This document shows positions 16,597 through 25,545 of a stretch of 64,000 nucleotides of DNA, one piece after another. The stretch comes from Nitrospira sp. CR1.3 (lineage in GTDB: Bacteria > Nitrospirota > Nitrospiria > Nitrospirales > Nitrospiraceae): contig WIAH01000015.1 of the NCBI GenBank assembly GCA_014055525.1, positions 33,960 to 97,959 of the forward strand, read 5' to 3'. A program made the position numbers and the translations under genes. The notes below the pieces were generated by a model. The model saw only the letters and a list, made by a program, of their open reading frames with translations. It was not told where the DNA came from and did no database searches. Each line of letters begins with the position of its first letter. Within the stretch, counting starts at the first letter, position 1.

Positions 16597-18236
16597 CCTG
16601 CAGACTCCATATCCTTTAGCAACTTCTCTAGCCCATCGGTGAGGCTTCGCTCAATGGTGATCACTTGACGAATAAGCTGGGCCGGATCTTCATCCAAAGG
16701 CTTTTCAGCCATCTGTGGCTTGTATCGCCCTGCCGCAAGGTTGTAGTCGTTCTCCGCAATAGCCTTGAGAGGTGCCCACCAGCATCGGGCTTCTTCGACG
16801 CCTGGGTCAAGGAGAGTTCGTGCTTCAACGCCCGAGGGTTTCCTGAAGCCTGATTTCTTATAGCTTGCCCACTGGCTGAGCAGATCAGGAATGTCGTTGC
16901 GATCTGGAGTTTCCGGTCGCCCTCCCCCGGTGATCTTGTCGGGGTCATAGCCATCAGCACGTATGTCATAAAACCACACCTTATCCGTTTTCTTCGCCTT
17001 TGCGTCCGTTGGTCGTCGAAATACCAATACGCCAGTCTTCACTCCCGCGTATGGCTTGAACACACCCGCTGGCAACGACACGACGGCAAGCAGTTCATAA
17101 TCGTCGACTAGCTTTCGGCGAAGTTCGATGTGTGCACTTGTGGAACCAAAGAGCAGTCCCTCGGGAACAACGACAGCACAACGACCACCCGGTGCAAGGG
17201 CCTCCATCATCACTCCAAGAAACAGTAGCTCGCTTTTCTTTGAGTTCGTCGGCAAATCTTTGCGGACGGATTCTTGCGGAAGGACACCCGAGAACGGAGG
17301 ATTTGAGAGAATCACTTTGTATTTCCGACGAAGATCTTCCTCGGTCAACCCTCCCATTTCAGACAGCGCGTTGGCGCGTTTCACGTGAGCTTTTCGAATG
17401 CCGTGCAAGACGAGGTTCATCATGGCAATGCGCATCATCTGGCGACTGACGTCGAGCCCATAGATGGACTGTTCCAGCAATTCCCAATCAGGAACCTTCT
17501 CTCCTGCGCCCTTTTTGTATTTCTGAAGCGTAGGCAATCGCTTCTGATCGGCCGTAGCTTTCTCTAGCCACTCCTCGCCGTAGATCGGCACTTCCCGGGG
17601 TTCCGTCGAATACTTGGCCAATATGTATTCAACCGCGTCGATCAGAAATCCACCTGTGCCGCATGCTGGATCGAAGATGGTATCTCCTAAATCAGGATCG
17701 ACCATCTCGGTCATCATGGCTCGAATTTGGCGAGGCGTGCGGAACTGCCCATTGAGAGCAGACTGCCCGAGATGGGTTAGGAGATACTCAAATATGTCAC
17801 CTTTCACATCGGTGCCGAGTTTACGGAAGTCGATGCTATCGAGTTCGTCCATCACCTGCTTCAGCACATTGGGATCAACAATTTCTAGGATGGCGTCGCG
17901 GAAGTATTCGGCGATCTGTGGCTCCTCTTTCACGAGCGAAGCCATATACGGGAAGACCTCATCGCGGAGGAAATCGCGAAGATCGGTTCCGCTCTTGAAA
18001 CGCCACTTTGACCAGCGATAGCGCTCCGATTGCTTGGGGAAAAGCAGCTTCCCGTTCCCGTTTCCTTTGCCGCCCGTCAACCTCGTCCTTAATTCACGGT
18101 CGGCCTCTTCTTCATCTAATAGTTTGAGGTAGATGAGATAGGATATCTGTTCGATGTACGTGACCGGATTGGTGACACCTCCGGCCCAGAGGATGTCGGT
18201 GATTCGATCGAGTTTTCGGCGAAGATCCTGATTCAT
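16593..18236 (-). CDS. hsdM: Type I restriction modification methylase
   Basis: A 547-residue N6-adenine methyltransferase, full length. The N-terminal HsdM_N helical region is followed by the SAM-binding motif 'FDPACGTGGFLIDA' and the catalytic 'NPPF' motif ('VILSNPPFSG'). It pairs with HsdS (overlapping by four bases downstream) and HsdR (ending nine bases upstream). Residue order and length are normal and there is no sign of decay. Confidence 0.96.
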   Translation of the reverse strand: MNQDLRRKLDRITDILWAGGVTNPVTYIEQISYLIYLKLLDEEEADRELRTRLTGGKGNGNGKLLFPKQSERYRWSKWRFKSGTDLRDFLRDEVFPYMASLVKEEPQIAEYFRDAILEIVDPNVLKQVMDELDSIDFRKLGTDVKGDIFEYLLTHLGQSALNGQFRTPRQIRAMMTEMVDPDLGDTIFDPACGTGGFLIDAVEYILAKYSTEPREVPIYGEEWLEKATADQKRLPTLQKYKKGAGEKVPDWELLEQSIYGLDVSRQMMRIAMMNLVLHGIRKAHVKRANALSEMGGLTEEDLRRKYKVILSNPPFSGVLPQESVRKDLPTNSKKSELLFLGVMMEALAPGGRCAVVVPEGLLFGSTSAHIELRRKLVDDYELLAVVSLPAGVFKPYAGVKTGVLVFRRPTDAKAKKTDKVWFYDIRADGYDPDKITGGGRPETPDRNDIPDLLSQWASYKKSGFRKPSGVEARTLLDPGVEEARCWWAPLKAIAENDYNLAAGRYKPQMAEKPLDEDPAQLIRQVITIERSLTDGLEKLLKDMESAG

Positions 18237-18245
18237 AGCTCTCGA

Positions 18246-20516
18246 CTACCCGGCCTTTCTTCGAAACACAGATGTATTGAGATCCTGAAGTATGTTTTTC
18301 AACCCCTGCTCCCCAAACAGTTCAACCCCAAGGCCGGCTGCATTCAGAATCGATAATGGTGGTCTGAACAGGTCATCGAGCTCGATTTTCCCGCTCGCGA
18401 TGCCTCTATTCTTGAGTAACGAGAGATACTGGGCTTGTTGAGGCGTAAGCGATTTCGTGACCAGCCAGGCATGGAAATTTTCAGTTAGCTCTTCGTCGCG
18501 ACTCTTGATCCTTACACTTCCCAGTGCAGCCCTGATGAAGTCGATTAAACTTCCCCCTGGCTGCCGATATGCCCGTCTAAGATTGTCTTCGTTGAAGTAG
18601 TACTTGGGATTGTTCAACTTCGACGCAAGAGCAGATTCTTCCTCACTGCTCAGGGTCTTGCCATCTCGAATCTTCTGCAAAATCGCATCGTCTGGAACGG
18701 TAGACCGAATGGTCTTTTCCCAATTTGTGACATAGTCACGTTTATCGACCCGCTCGCCTTCTGGACCTACCTCGACATAGGTGACCGCCTGCAGCCATTC
18801 ATCCTCTAAGCCCAGTTCGATGAGATCTCGGGATGGCTTCGGCGGCTTTCTTTCGCCTGACGGCGCGTGACCGCCGCCTGTCCCGGTGAAGATGTCGGTA
18901 TCGCTATCGTTGAAATAATCGTGGTTGCCGAAAAAGTCATAGATCACGAACTTGGTTTTATTGATGTTTGGAGCCGTACGTGTCCCACGTCCTCGCATCT
19001 GCTGGTACAGGATCGGGCTTCGCACACGACGACACATGACCAGGTGGAGAACCTCACGACAATCAAATCCTGTGTCCAGCATCCCCACACTGACGGCAAT
19101 CTGGGGGTAATCTTCGCGTTTAAACTTTCGGATCAGATCATCTGCGTTCGGCACATCACTGGTGATGACTTCGGCATAGCGGCCTTTGCATTCCGGGTGT
19201 AATTCGTTGAGATAATAAGCCAATCGCGCCGCATGATGCTTGGTGATGGCAAACACGATCGCCTTCCCAGGGCCACTCTTCTGGCCTGGGGCCAGCTCTT
19301 TGTAGCTCTGCCAGGCGAGTCGATCGAACTCCTGCATCATTTTTCGATTGGTATCCTCATTCGTCCACTTGCGTTCGAACTCTGCTGGGTCATAATGCTC
19401 ATCGTTTAGGTCTGCGCCCTCAGCGAGCAGAACGGTGATTCCCGTCGCGAACCGATAGGGTACAAGGAAGCCTTCCTCAAAGGCTTTTTGAATGGTATAG
19501 GCAAAATCTGGCTGATCTTCCTTGCACTGATAGAACTGAAACGTGTTCCGTTCGATGTATGTTGCAGGGGTCGCCGTCAGTCCGATATGCAGCGCATCAA
19601 AGTGCGTCAGCGCCGTCTGCCATGCTCCATAGATTGATCGGTGACATTCGTCAGCGACCACAACATCGAAGTACCCACTCGTGAAATCCTCATACCGACC
19701 GATCATGGTTTGGAGGAGACAGACCGTAATCTGTTGCTCTTGCCGAGCCATGCCTGGCTTTAGCCAGTAACTTCCGTGCTGGTTAAGGATGTCTTGGAGC
19801 GCTTCTAGGGCTTGTTTGGCCAATTGTTCCCGATCTACAAGAAAGAGAATCCGTTCTGCACGGCCAGCCTTGATTAACCGCTGAAGATAAAGACAGATGA
19901 GGTCCGTTTTACCAGTTCCCGTCGGAAGCTCTATCAGGAAGCAGCGCTTCCCTAGTTCAACTGCCTGGTCGAAGGCCTGCATCGCTTCCCTCTGATAGGG
20001 GCGGACTGTTCTTTGCTCACCCTGCCTGAGGTAGTACTCCGGAATCGCAATAGTGGCCAGGGCCTTCCGCGTCGAACGCATCTCGACCAAACGTTCAAGA
20101 TCTCTGCGGGAATAAAACGAACTGATGATTCGGGCATCGTCGTTGCGGTAGTCCCAAAAGTAGATTAGCTCGCCGTTGGTCAGGAAAATAAACGGGGCAT
20201 CCAACCGTTTTGCGTATGGGAGGACTTGCAGCTTGGCAGTGTACGGCTCAGTCGCTCTGCGCTTCGCCTCTATGACTGCCAGTGGACGCCCATTCTGGCC
20301 CAACAGCACATAGTCCGCACGGCCGGCTAGATTCTGATCGCTCGCCACTGAAGCACCGCTGAGACCGCTTGTTTCAGCCGCTACGGCCGCGCCCCTCATG
20401 GATCCCGCCGCTACTTCCGTCATCACCATCGATTTGTCAGTCGGATCCCACCCTGCTTGTCGCAGCAGATCATCAATGACGATTCTCGCGTCTGTTTCTT
20501 TAGAAAAGTCCTTCAA
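18246..20516 (-). CDS. hsdR: Type I restriction endonuclease/translocase
   Basis: A 756-residue EcoEI-type HsdR. It has an N-terminal PD-(D/E)XK nuclease ('ADYVLLGQNGRPLAVIEAKR', with the E-x-K pair), an SF2 motor with 'LPTGTGKTDLICLY' (motif I), 'VVADECHRSIYG' (motif II), 'GLTATPATY' (motif III) and 'QMRGRGTRTAP' (motif VI), and a helical C-terminal HsdR_C region. It translocates DNA when the complex meets unmethylated sites and cuts after stalling. It starts 15 bases after the SNase gene and shares its transcript. Confidence 0.96.
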   Translation of the reverse strand: MKDFSKETDARIVIDDLLRQAGWDPTDKSMVMTEVAAGSMRGAAVAAETSGLSGASVASDQNLAGRADYVLLGQNGRPLAVIEAKRRATEPYTAKLQVLPYAKRLDAPFIFLTNGELIYFWDYRNDDARIISSFYSRRDLERLVEMRSTRKALATIAIPEYYLRQGEQRTVRPYQREAMQAFDQAVELGKRCFLIELPTGTGKTDLICLYLQRLIKAGRAERILFLVDREQLAKQALEALQDILNQHGSYWLKPGMARQEQQITVCLLQTMIGRYEDFTSGYFDVVVADECHRSIYGAWQTALTHFDALHIGLTATPATYIERNTFQFYQCKEDQPDFAYTIQKAFEEGFLVPYRFATGITVLLAEGADLNDEHYDPAEFERKWTNEDTNRKMMQEFDRLAWQSYKELAPGQKSGPGKAIVFAITKHHAARLAYYLNELHPECKGRYAEVITSDVPNADDLIRKFKREDYPQIAVSVGMLDTGFDCREVLHLVMCRRVRSPILYQQMRGRGTRTAPNINKTKFVIYDFFGNHDYFNDSDTDIFTGTGGGHAPSGERKPPKPSRDLIELGLEDEWLQAVTYVEVGPEGERVDKRDYVTNWEKTIRSTVPDDAILQKIRDGKTLSSEEESALASKLNNPKYYFNEDNLRRAYRQPGGSLIDFIRAALGSVRIKSRDEELTENFHAWLVTKSLTPQQAQYLSLLKNRGIASGKIELDDLFRPPLSILNAAGLGVELFGEQGLKNILQDLNTSVFRRKAG

Positions 20517-20531
20517 GGATTATCCGCGTTG

Positions 20532-20813
20532 CTAATACCTGGAGAAATACTCTGAGAGTCTCTTACCGCTGACAAATACATCACACACGAGTCGGCCCCT
20601 ATCGATCCGATAGCCCGCACCTAGTTCGACCTGCTTCCCTAAAATCAACCTGGTAAGCTGATCCTTCGCCAATGCGCCAAACACACTGCCAAGCTCTGGG
20701 GCATCGTAGCCAGTAGGTCGGACTATCGACCCTGTCTGGTTGTTCCATTTCCAGCCGGGATTGACTTCAAACGTGTCGCCGTCGATTACCTTTGTCACTG
20801 AGAATGTTGCCAT
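20532..20813 (-). CDS. Short SNase/TNase-family nuclease
   Basis: A 93-residue protein of the staphylococcal nuclease fold: 'VIDGDTFEV', 'TGYDAPELG', and 'YRIDRGRLVCDVFVSGKRL' carry equivalents of the metal-binding Asp, the catalytic Glu and the final Arg. I choose the ATG at 20813 because AGGAG lies seven bases upstream; an upstream TTG would put a signal-like segment and the sigma54 promoter inside the gene. With this start there is no signal peptide, so it would act in the cytoplasm, unlike most SNases. It is the first gene behind the -24/-12 promoter and may be a helper nuclease of the restriction operon. Confidence 0.82.
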   Translation of the reverse strand: MATFSVTKVIDGDTFEVNPGWKWNNQTGSIVRPTGYDAPELGSVFGALAKDQLTRLILGKQVELGAGYRIDRGRLVCDVFVSGKRLSEYFSRY

Positions 20814-20861
20814 CGCTATGCTCCTCTCGTGGGTCGTTGAAGATGATTTGCCCACAGTATT

Positions 20862-20878
20862 GGCAAGCGATGTGCCAA
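20862..20878 (-). promoter_or_regulatory. Sigma54 (-24/-12) promoter
   Basis: On the minus strand 20878 to 20862 reads TTGGCACATCGCTTGCC. It matches the sigma54 consensus TTGGCAC-N5-TTGC with the invariant GG and GC separated by exactly 10 bases. It lies in the 92-bp gap between the CARF-sigma54 activator and the nuclease gene, which puts the expected start near 20851 and leaves a leader of about 38 bases to the ATG. A sigma70 pair is not obvious here. Confidence 0.8.
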
Positions 20879-20905
20879 CGACTAGAATCGAAAAGATGCT
20901 CAAAA

Positions 20906-22486
20906 TTACTTTGACTTACGGGATTTCCGCCTCTTTCCTTGTGTACGGCTATCTTTAACCGAAGTTGAAACTCTTTTCAAACCCGGTTGAAGGCCACTGC
21001 GTTGGGTCTGGAGAAACTTGTGCACCGCTTGTGGCGTGATTCCTAATAGTCTAGCGGCCTCACTCTGATTGCCGCCTGCTGCGTCGATTGCTTTCAGCAT
21101 GAGCTGCTTCCGCGCGCTGCCCAGATAGTCTTCAATCGAGAAGCCATCGCTCGGTTCCGGCAGACCAGCCAAGGGGTCCGCATATGTGACTGACTCAGAA
21201 ATCAGTAAGTCATCGGCGTCCAACACTTCTCGCTTGGCTAGTCGGATGGAACGCTCCAAGACATTTTCGAGATCACGAACATTGCCGGGCCAAGAATGAC
21301 TTTGCAGACGAGACAACGCGCCGGGTGACAGACGTCTTGGCTTCTTCAGCCCCGCATTCAGCCGATCAAGCATGTGCAGGGCGAGTTTTGGGATATCAGT
21401 CCTGCGCTCCCGCAGAGAAGGCAAATGAATCTGCCCTACATTGAGACGATAGTACAGATCGCTTCTAAACTGTCCCTCCTTGATTGCCCTCACCACATCC
21501 TTGTTGGTTGCGGCGATCACACGCACGTCTACCTTGTGAGGCTGCTTCGCCCCTATGGGCTCGACCAGGCCATCATGGAGAACGCGGAGCAACTTGGCCT
21601 GTGTTCCCAGTGGCAGCTCCCCCAATTCATCCAGAAACAGGGTTCCTCCGTTCGACTGATCAAACTTCCCAATCTGATCGGCTACTGCGCCAGTGAAGGC
21701 GCCTTTCTTATGGCCGAACAGGGCGCTCTCGACCAGTTCCTTAGGTAGCGCGGCGGAATTCACCGGGATAAATCGTTCTGCTGGCCGGCCACTTAGCAAA
21801 TGTACGAATTTTGCGAAGAGTTCTTTCCCGGTACCCGTCTCGCCCAAGATGAGAATAGGCACGGCAGATTCGGCCAAGGCTTCACCAACTTCCAGTGCCT
21901 TACGGATTGCTGGATGATCGCCTACAATTCCCAATTGCTGAACTACCGTTGAGAAGTCTCGTTGCTCTTCACTTGTACTGTCCACTTGGGCAAATTTTGC
22001 CCTGACGATCGGAAACTCCGGCGAAGAAAAATTGATTTCCGACACCAATGGAGCATTTTTGCTGACGAACTTCTGAGGACGGACCTGTAGGATACGCGCC
22101 GGTATTTCGCCGCTTGCTGCCAGCAGAAGCCAGCAGGCATGCATTTGTGGAGTACCGGAGGCAACCGAGATAAAGAAATTCGAGCCAGATGCCTTGTCTG
22201 TGATTTCTCGGAGATGCCGGCGCAGTCCCTTGAGTATCAGCAGATAGTCAGTGGGATCCGTCAAGGGCAAGTCTCGAACCTCTAGCTCTATCTCAGTATG
22301 CAGTTTCTTGATGGCCTGCAGGGTGGCGGATGTGTTCTTGTCGGTGTTGGGCGTGGAAATCAGGACAACTCGGTCAAACTTCTTGACGGTGATGAGGGAA
22401 AGGATTGGCCCCGGGACTTCCTGCTCCCCTACCAATCCTAGTGAATAGGGATCATTAAACCCGGTAAATGTCAGAAGGATGTTCAT
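20906..22486 (-). CDS. CARF-AAA sigma54 activator (RtcR-like)
   Basis: A 526-residue bacterial enhancer-binding protein. Residues 1-165 form a CARF/RtcR-like ligand domain with 'FFISVASGTPQMHACWL' and 'ARILQVRP' (compare RtcR). Residues 190-430 form the sigma54 AAA+ domain: Walker A 'GETGTGKE' (215-222), the GAFTGA loop (262-267) that contacts sigma54, Walker B 'LFLDELGE'. A Fis-type helix-turn-helix lies near 464-492, then a basic tail. CARF domains bind cyclic oligonucleotides or RNA-end ligands, so a damage or infection signal is likely. A sigma54 promoter stands just downstream, in front of the nuclease and restriction genes. Confidence 0.92.
   Translation of the reverse strand: MNILLTFTGFNDPYSLGLVGEQEVPGPILSLITVKKFDRVVLISTPNTDKNTSATLQAIKKLHTEIELEVRDLPLTDPTDYLLILKGLRRHLREITDKASGSNFFISVASGTPQMHACWLLLAASGEIPARILQVRPQKFVSKNAPLVSEINFSSPEFPIVRAKFAQVDSTSEEQRDFSTVVQQLGIVGDHPAIRKALEVGEALAESAVPILILGETGTGKELFAKFVHLLSGRPAERFIPVNSAALPKELVESALFGHKKGAFTGAVADQIGKFDQSNGGTLFLDELGELPLGTQAKLLRVLHDGLVEPIGAKQPHKVDVRVIAATNKDVVRAIKEGQFRSDLYYRLNVGQIHLPSLRERRTDIPKLALHMLDRLNAGLKKPRRLSPGALSRLQSHSWPGNVRDLENVLERSIRLAKREVLDADDLLISESVTYADPLAGLPEPSDGFSIEDYLGSARKQLMLKAIDAAGGNQSEAARLLGITPQAVHKFLQTQRSGLQPGLKRVSTSVKDSRTQGKRRKSRKSK
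20964..20982. promoter_or_regulatory. Candidate enhancer (UAS) inverted repeat
   Basis: GTTGAAA-(4)-TTTCAAAC forms an imperfect inverted repeat inside the 3' end of the activator gene, centred about 120 bases upstream of the predicted sigma54 start. That is the usual distance for binding sites of sigma54 activators. A nearby partial half-site GGTTGAA lies at about 20985. No experiment supports it; it could be chance. Confidence 0.35.
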
Positions 22487-23376
22487 CGCTCAACCTGTAC
22501 TTGGATAACCAAAGATCACGCAGCTACTGTGCTGTTTTCGCGCAAGGCTAGGCTAGGGGTGACGGGGTGTCAAGCTGAGAAATGAGGGCGGTCACACAAT
22601 CCTGCGCAGGAGATCTAGGCGACCCGCGTGCGCGATGTTTCACCTAATCCGATGATCCACAGAACTTCCTTCTTGGCACCTCTTGCCTCGGATATATAGC
22701 GCAGTTCTCTGGCTGTGAACACCGCTAAAGCCCTATATCCAGTGCCCCTCGGCACAGAAGGATAGAAGATTCCTCGTTGCTCGCGGCAATCGGTGAGTCT
22801 AAACTTATCTGAGTCATGTCGGCCACTACCCTGTACATTGCGCTCTGGCTGCTTTCGCATTCCACGCTAAGTGCGCCATATGGTCGAGAGGTGTGCTTGA
22901 ACGGGAGGACACCTCCTCTGTGTTCGATCCAGATCTCTCCCGGAAGCCTTCCCTTGTTTGGCTCATTGTACGACGGCGACTACCCTCTTCCTCCCGCGCA
23001 GGGTTTCCCCGACTGGTTCTTCTCCTACCAAGACCGGACGACACATGGGACCGTCCCTCCAGTGAGTTGCACTGACTCATCCAAGCCCACGCTGAAAGGC
23101 GCGACACCGTCTATACTCACTTTCTCCCCTGATCCATCTCCCGCGCAAGCCGATCGATCCGAAGCCTGCCACGACAAGGCCTTCTAGCTACCCTCGTCTC
23201 GAATCACGGCCTGACCTTTCGGATTTCAACAGATCCATCATTCAGCAAAATCATCCATAGAAGACCACGCGTAGGCGTGGCCTTACTCGAAGACTTCGAA
23301 TGCCGATCACATTGGTGACGTGCCTGCGGCAGGCAGGGATCCGCTGGAATCGGTCTATTTGAGGAGGTGAATCGCT
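22487..23376. other. Intergenic boundary of the defence island
   Basis: About 890 bases separate the activator from the macro-domain gene on the other strand. I see no convincing gene: the possible reading frames lack ribosome sites and recognisable domains. A TTGGCAC...TTGCC match near 22672 has only eight bases between GG and GC, so it is not a good sigma54 site. The end next to 23377 carries the ribosome site GAGGAGG for the macro gene. Confidence 0.5.
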
Positions 23377-23814
23377 ATGCAGGAAATCATTGGCGACCTG
23401 TGGGACTTGCACGATCAAGGCTTCTGCATCGGCGTGCCTACGAATGGGAACTGTCGCCGGGATGGTCGCGCGGTCATGGGTGCGGGAGTGGCTTTGGCTG
23501 CTGCTCGCAGATTCCCGAATCTGCCCATTCTTCTCGGAGCAAAGCTCCGCGCTTCTGGAAACCATGCCTACTACTGGCATGAGTGCCGGCTCCTGACACT
23601 TCCCACGAAGGATGCATGGACACGACCCTCGACGATCGGACTCATCGAGCGGACCGCCCGAGAAGCCGTCCACCTCGCCGATCACTATGGGCTCACTGCG
23701 ATCTACTGCCCTCGACTGGGCTGCGGGCTCGGCGGCCTCGCATGGAAAGATGTCGCTGCTGTCCTGGCCAGCTTGTGGGATGACCGCTTCATCATTGTCC
23801 ACCTGGCTGCATAA
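23377..23814 (+). CDS. Macro-domain-like protein
   Basis: A 145-residue protein that reads like a macro (ADP-ribose/nucleotide-binding) domain: 'GVPTNGNCRRDGRAVMGAGV' gives the Asn-rich loop and the glycine-rich element, and 'LGCGLGGLAWKDV' gives the second Gly-rich phosphate loop. Such domains bind or hydrolyse ADP-ribose derivatives; small free-standing forms occur in phages and mobile elements. The ATG has GAGGAGGTG upstream. It is the first gene of the plus-strand accessory block. Confidence 0.8.
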   Translation: MQEIIGDLWDLHDQGFCIGVPTNGNCRRDGRAVMGAGVALAAARRFPNLPILLGAKLRASGNHAYYWHECRLLTLPTKDAWTRPSTIGLIERTAREAVHLADHYGLTAIYCPRLGCGLGGLAWKDVAAVLASLWDDRFIIVHLAA

Positions 23815-23953
23815 CGCTATCCCCAGCATCACCGAAAACTCACCACATCGCGATCTAACGGTCAGTAGTACCCAGAATGAGCACCGACAATTCGCCAAGC
23901 GGCACACCGTGCACGAGCCATTACCATCAGATGAAGAGGACGATCAGCAAGCC

Positions 23954-24235
23954 ATGAACCGACTGAAAGTCATCGAGCAGCGCTGTCCCGATCGCCCGCT
24001 CTGGGACCCTCTTCTCAAGGTCTTGCCCGAGAAGGCCGTCACGCAATTCATGTTCATGGGAGAGGTGCTCTGCGAGAGGGGAACCCGCATCTTTCTGTAC
24101 AAGCACATCTGGAGCCGGCGCTATATCAATCTGGATCAGTACGGACAGGCCTACCAGTTCCACGCTTCTGAGGAGGGCTCCCACTATGTACCCGTCACGC
24201 TTTCGGGCGCCATCCGTCGCGCCTCATCCTTTTAG
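23954..24235 (+). CDS. Hypothetical protein, basic-aromatic
   Basis: A protein of about 93 residues rich in aromatic residues near the C-terminus ('RIFLYKHIWSRRYINLDQYG'). No family recognised. An in-frame GTG at 23909 is an alternative start; neither has a strong ribosome site. It lies 140 bases after the macro-domain gene on the same strand and ends just before the next hypothetical gene. Confidence 0.5.
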   Translation: MNRLKVIEQRCPDRPLWDPLLKVLPEKAVTQFMFMGEVLCERGTRIFLYKHIWSRRYINLDQYGQAYQFHASEEGSHYVPVTLSGAIRRASSF

Positions 24236-24256
24236 ATCAGCCGCCAGCGAGGCGCG

Positions 24257-24634
24257 ATGCAGATGATGGGACTTCATTCCTCGCGTAGACCACCCGACAA
24301 GCCACAGTCCTCCTTGACGCGTGAACGCCGCACGCAGGATACTTCACCCGTGAGTCCCATCCTTCCGGATCAGACGGACCTCGAATCGCAGCTCGGAATC
24401 CTCCTCCGCTCCGGCCGCGCGGCGGGATTCTCGAGCGAACGCTTCGACCAGTGTCTCCGGCTGATCGCCCAGATTCCGTCCCCCGATTCCCAGAAGGCGT
24501 GGTTGGATCTGTTCTACGAACAATGGACGGAGTTTGCCCGGACGCCGGACTGCTTGCAGGGCCCGTTGAAAGAGTCCTTCGAGTCACGGCTGGCTCGCCT
24601 TCGTGCCCAGATCGAGCAGCAGCGCCGAGATTAA
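24257..24634 (+). CDS. Hypothetical protein
   Basis: A 125-residue protein with a disordered, Ser/Arg/Pro-rich first third and a helical end ('SQKAWLDLFYEQWTEFARTP', 'SFESRLARLRAQIEQQ'), probably a small coiled-coil or scaffold. No family recognised. It lies 21 bases after the preceding gene on the same strand. Confidence 0.5.
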   Translation: MQMMGLHSSRRPPDKPQSSLTRERRTQDTSPVSPILPDQTDLESQLGILLRSGRAAGFSSERFDQCLRLIAQIPSPDSQKAWLDLFYEQWTEFARTPDCLQGPLKESFESRLARLRAQIEQQRRD

Positions 24635-24666
24635 CCTTTCCTTCTTCCCCACCAGCAGGAGTCATC

Positions 24667-25154
24667 ATGAACAACGCCCGCCCTTGGATCGCCGTTGTCA
24701 GTGTCTTTGATTGGACCCGCATCCACGAGTTTTGCCGCGAGCACGATATCGCCAAGGGCAACAGCTCCTGGCATCTGTTCGATGCGCCGACAGGCGGGGC
24801 GATCAACTGCTGGACGATCCGATCGATGAATCGCACTGGCAACGGATGGGGGAACTGTGCGGAACCTTCTACCCTGAACAATCCGACGGCCAGCATCCGG
24901 GTATCATCATCGAGGACATCATGGCAGGCAAGGTCGCGCCGGAAGCTTTGCTCCAAGGCGGCTTCATGGCGGGGGCCGAGGCTGTGATTGTCCGATTCGC
25001 CCCTGCCAATCCCAACCCCAAGATCGAGGCCGAAGTAGACGCCGCCTGGTCGGTCGATCAAGCCCGTGCGTTCTTCAACAAGCTGCACCTGCGTGTATTG
25101 CAACGGCCCTTGCCTGCTTCCTCTCCTCCAGCACCTCAGCCACTCCAACAGTAG
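24667..25154 (+). pseudogene. Hypothetical gene with an apparent frameshift
   Basis: The ATG at 24667 opens a convincing reading frame ('PWIAVVSVFDWTRIHEFCRE' ... 'NSSWHLFDAP'), but the sequence makes sense only if it continues in another frame from about 24815 ('LLDDPIDESHWQRMGELCGT' ... 'GGFMAGAEAVIVRFAP'). One extra base near 24805-24815 would join the two. Either the gene is broken in this copy, or there is a sequencing or assembly error at a GC-rich stretch, or the shift is programmed. No family recognised. Confidence 0.55.
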
Positions 25155-25301
25155 GCACCTTTTTGCACGGCCTGCCACTGTCACTCAATCCTTTCCATGC
25201 ACCAGCGACGTCAGCCGCCTGTTTGCGGGACACAACAGTAGTTGCTTCCTGCGGATTGACGTCGTTCCCGTACCTTGCTAGTCTTACACAAGAGGAAAGC
25301 C

Positions 25302-25544
25302 ATGATTAAGACGATCAAAGCGAAATTCTCCCACGGCGCGTTTAACCCGCTGGAACCGCCGCCGACTGATCTGGTTCACGAAGGCGATGAAGTCCTTTTG
25401 GCCGTTTCCCCGATCACACCGGCTGCCGGCTCCATCATCCGCGAGACTGCCGGAGCGTGGAAAGATCTGGTTGATGCTGAGGAAATGAAGCGGAATATCT
25501 ACGCCGACCGCCTCGTCTCGACCCGTCCACCGGTCTCCTTCTGA
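25302..25544 (+). CDS. AF2212-type antitoxin
   Basis: An 80-residue protein with the start 'MIKTIKAKFSHGAFNPLEP' typical of DUF104/AF2212-like antitoxins, which bind DNA and the partner PIN toxin. The ATG follows AGAGGAAAG. The stop codon is directly followed by the PIN-domain gene, in the classic antitoxin-toxin order. Confidence 0.85.
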   Translation: MIKTIKAKFSHGAFNPLEPPPTDLVHEGDEVLLAVSPITPAAGSIIRETAGAWKDLVDAEEMKRNIYADRLVSTRPPVSF

Positions 25545-25545
25545 C

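Noticed and set aside
22668..22684. TTGGCAC-like sigma54 site on the plus strand
   Set aside because: GG and GC are separated by eight bases instead of ten, which is not functional for sigma54.
22816..23187. Possible secreted 123-residue protein between the defence island and the macro gene
   Set aside because: Start resembles a signal peptide, but there is no ribosome site, the rest is Pro/Ser-rich without a family, and a comparable frame exists on the other strand.
24237..25184. 315-codon minus-strand frame opposite the accessory genes
   Set aside because: Low-complexity, Arg-rich translation typical of antisense GC-rich frames; no start signal and neighbours on plus strand fit better.
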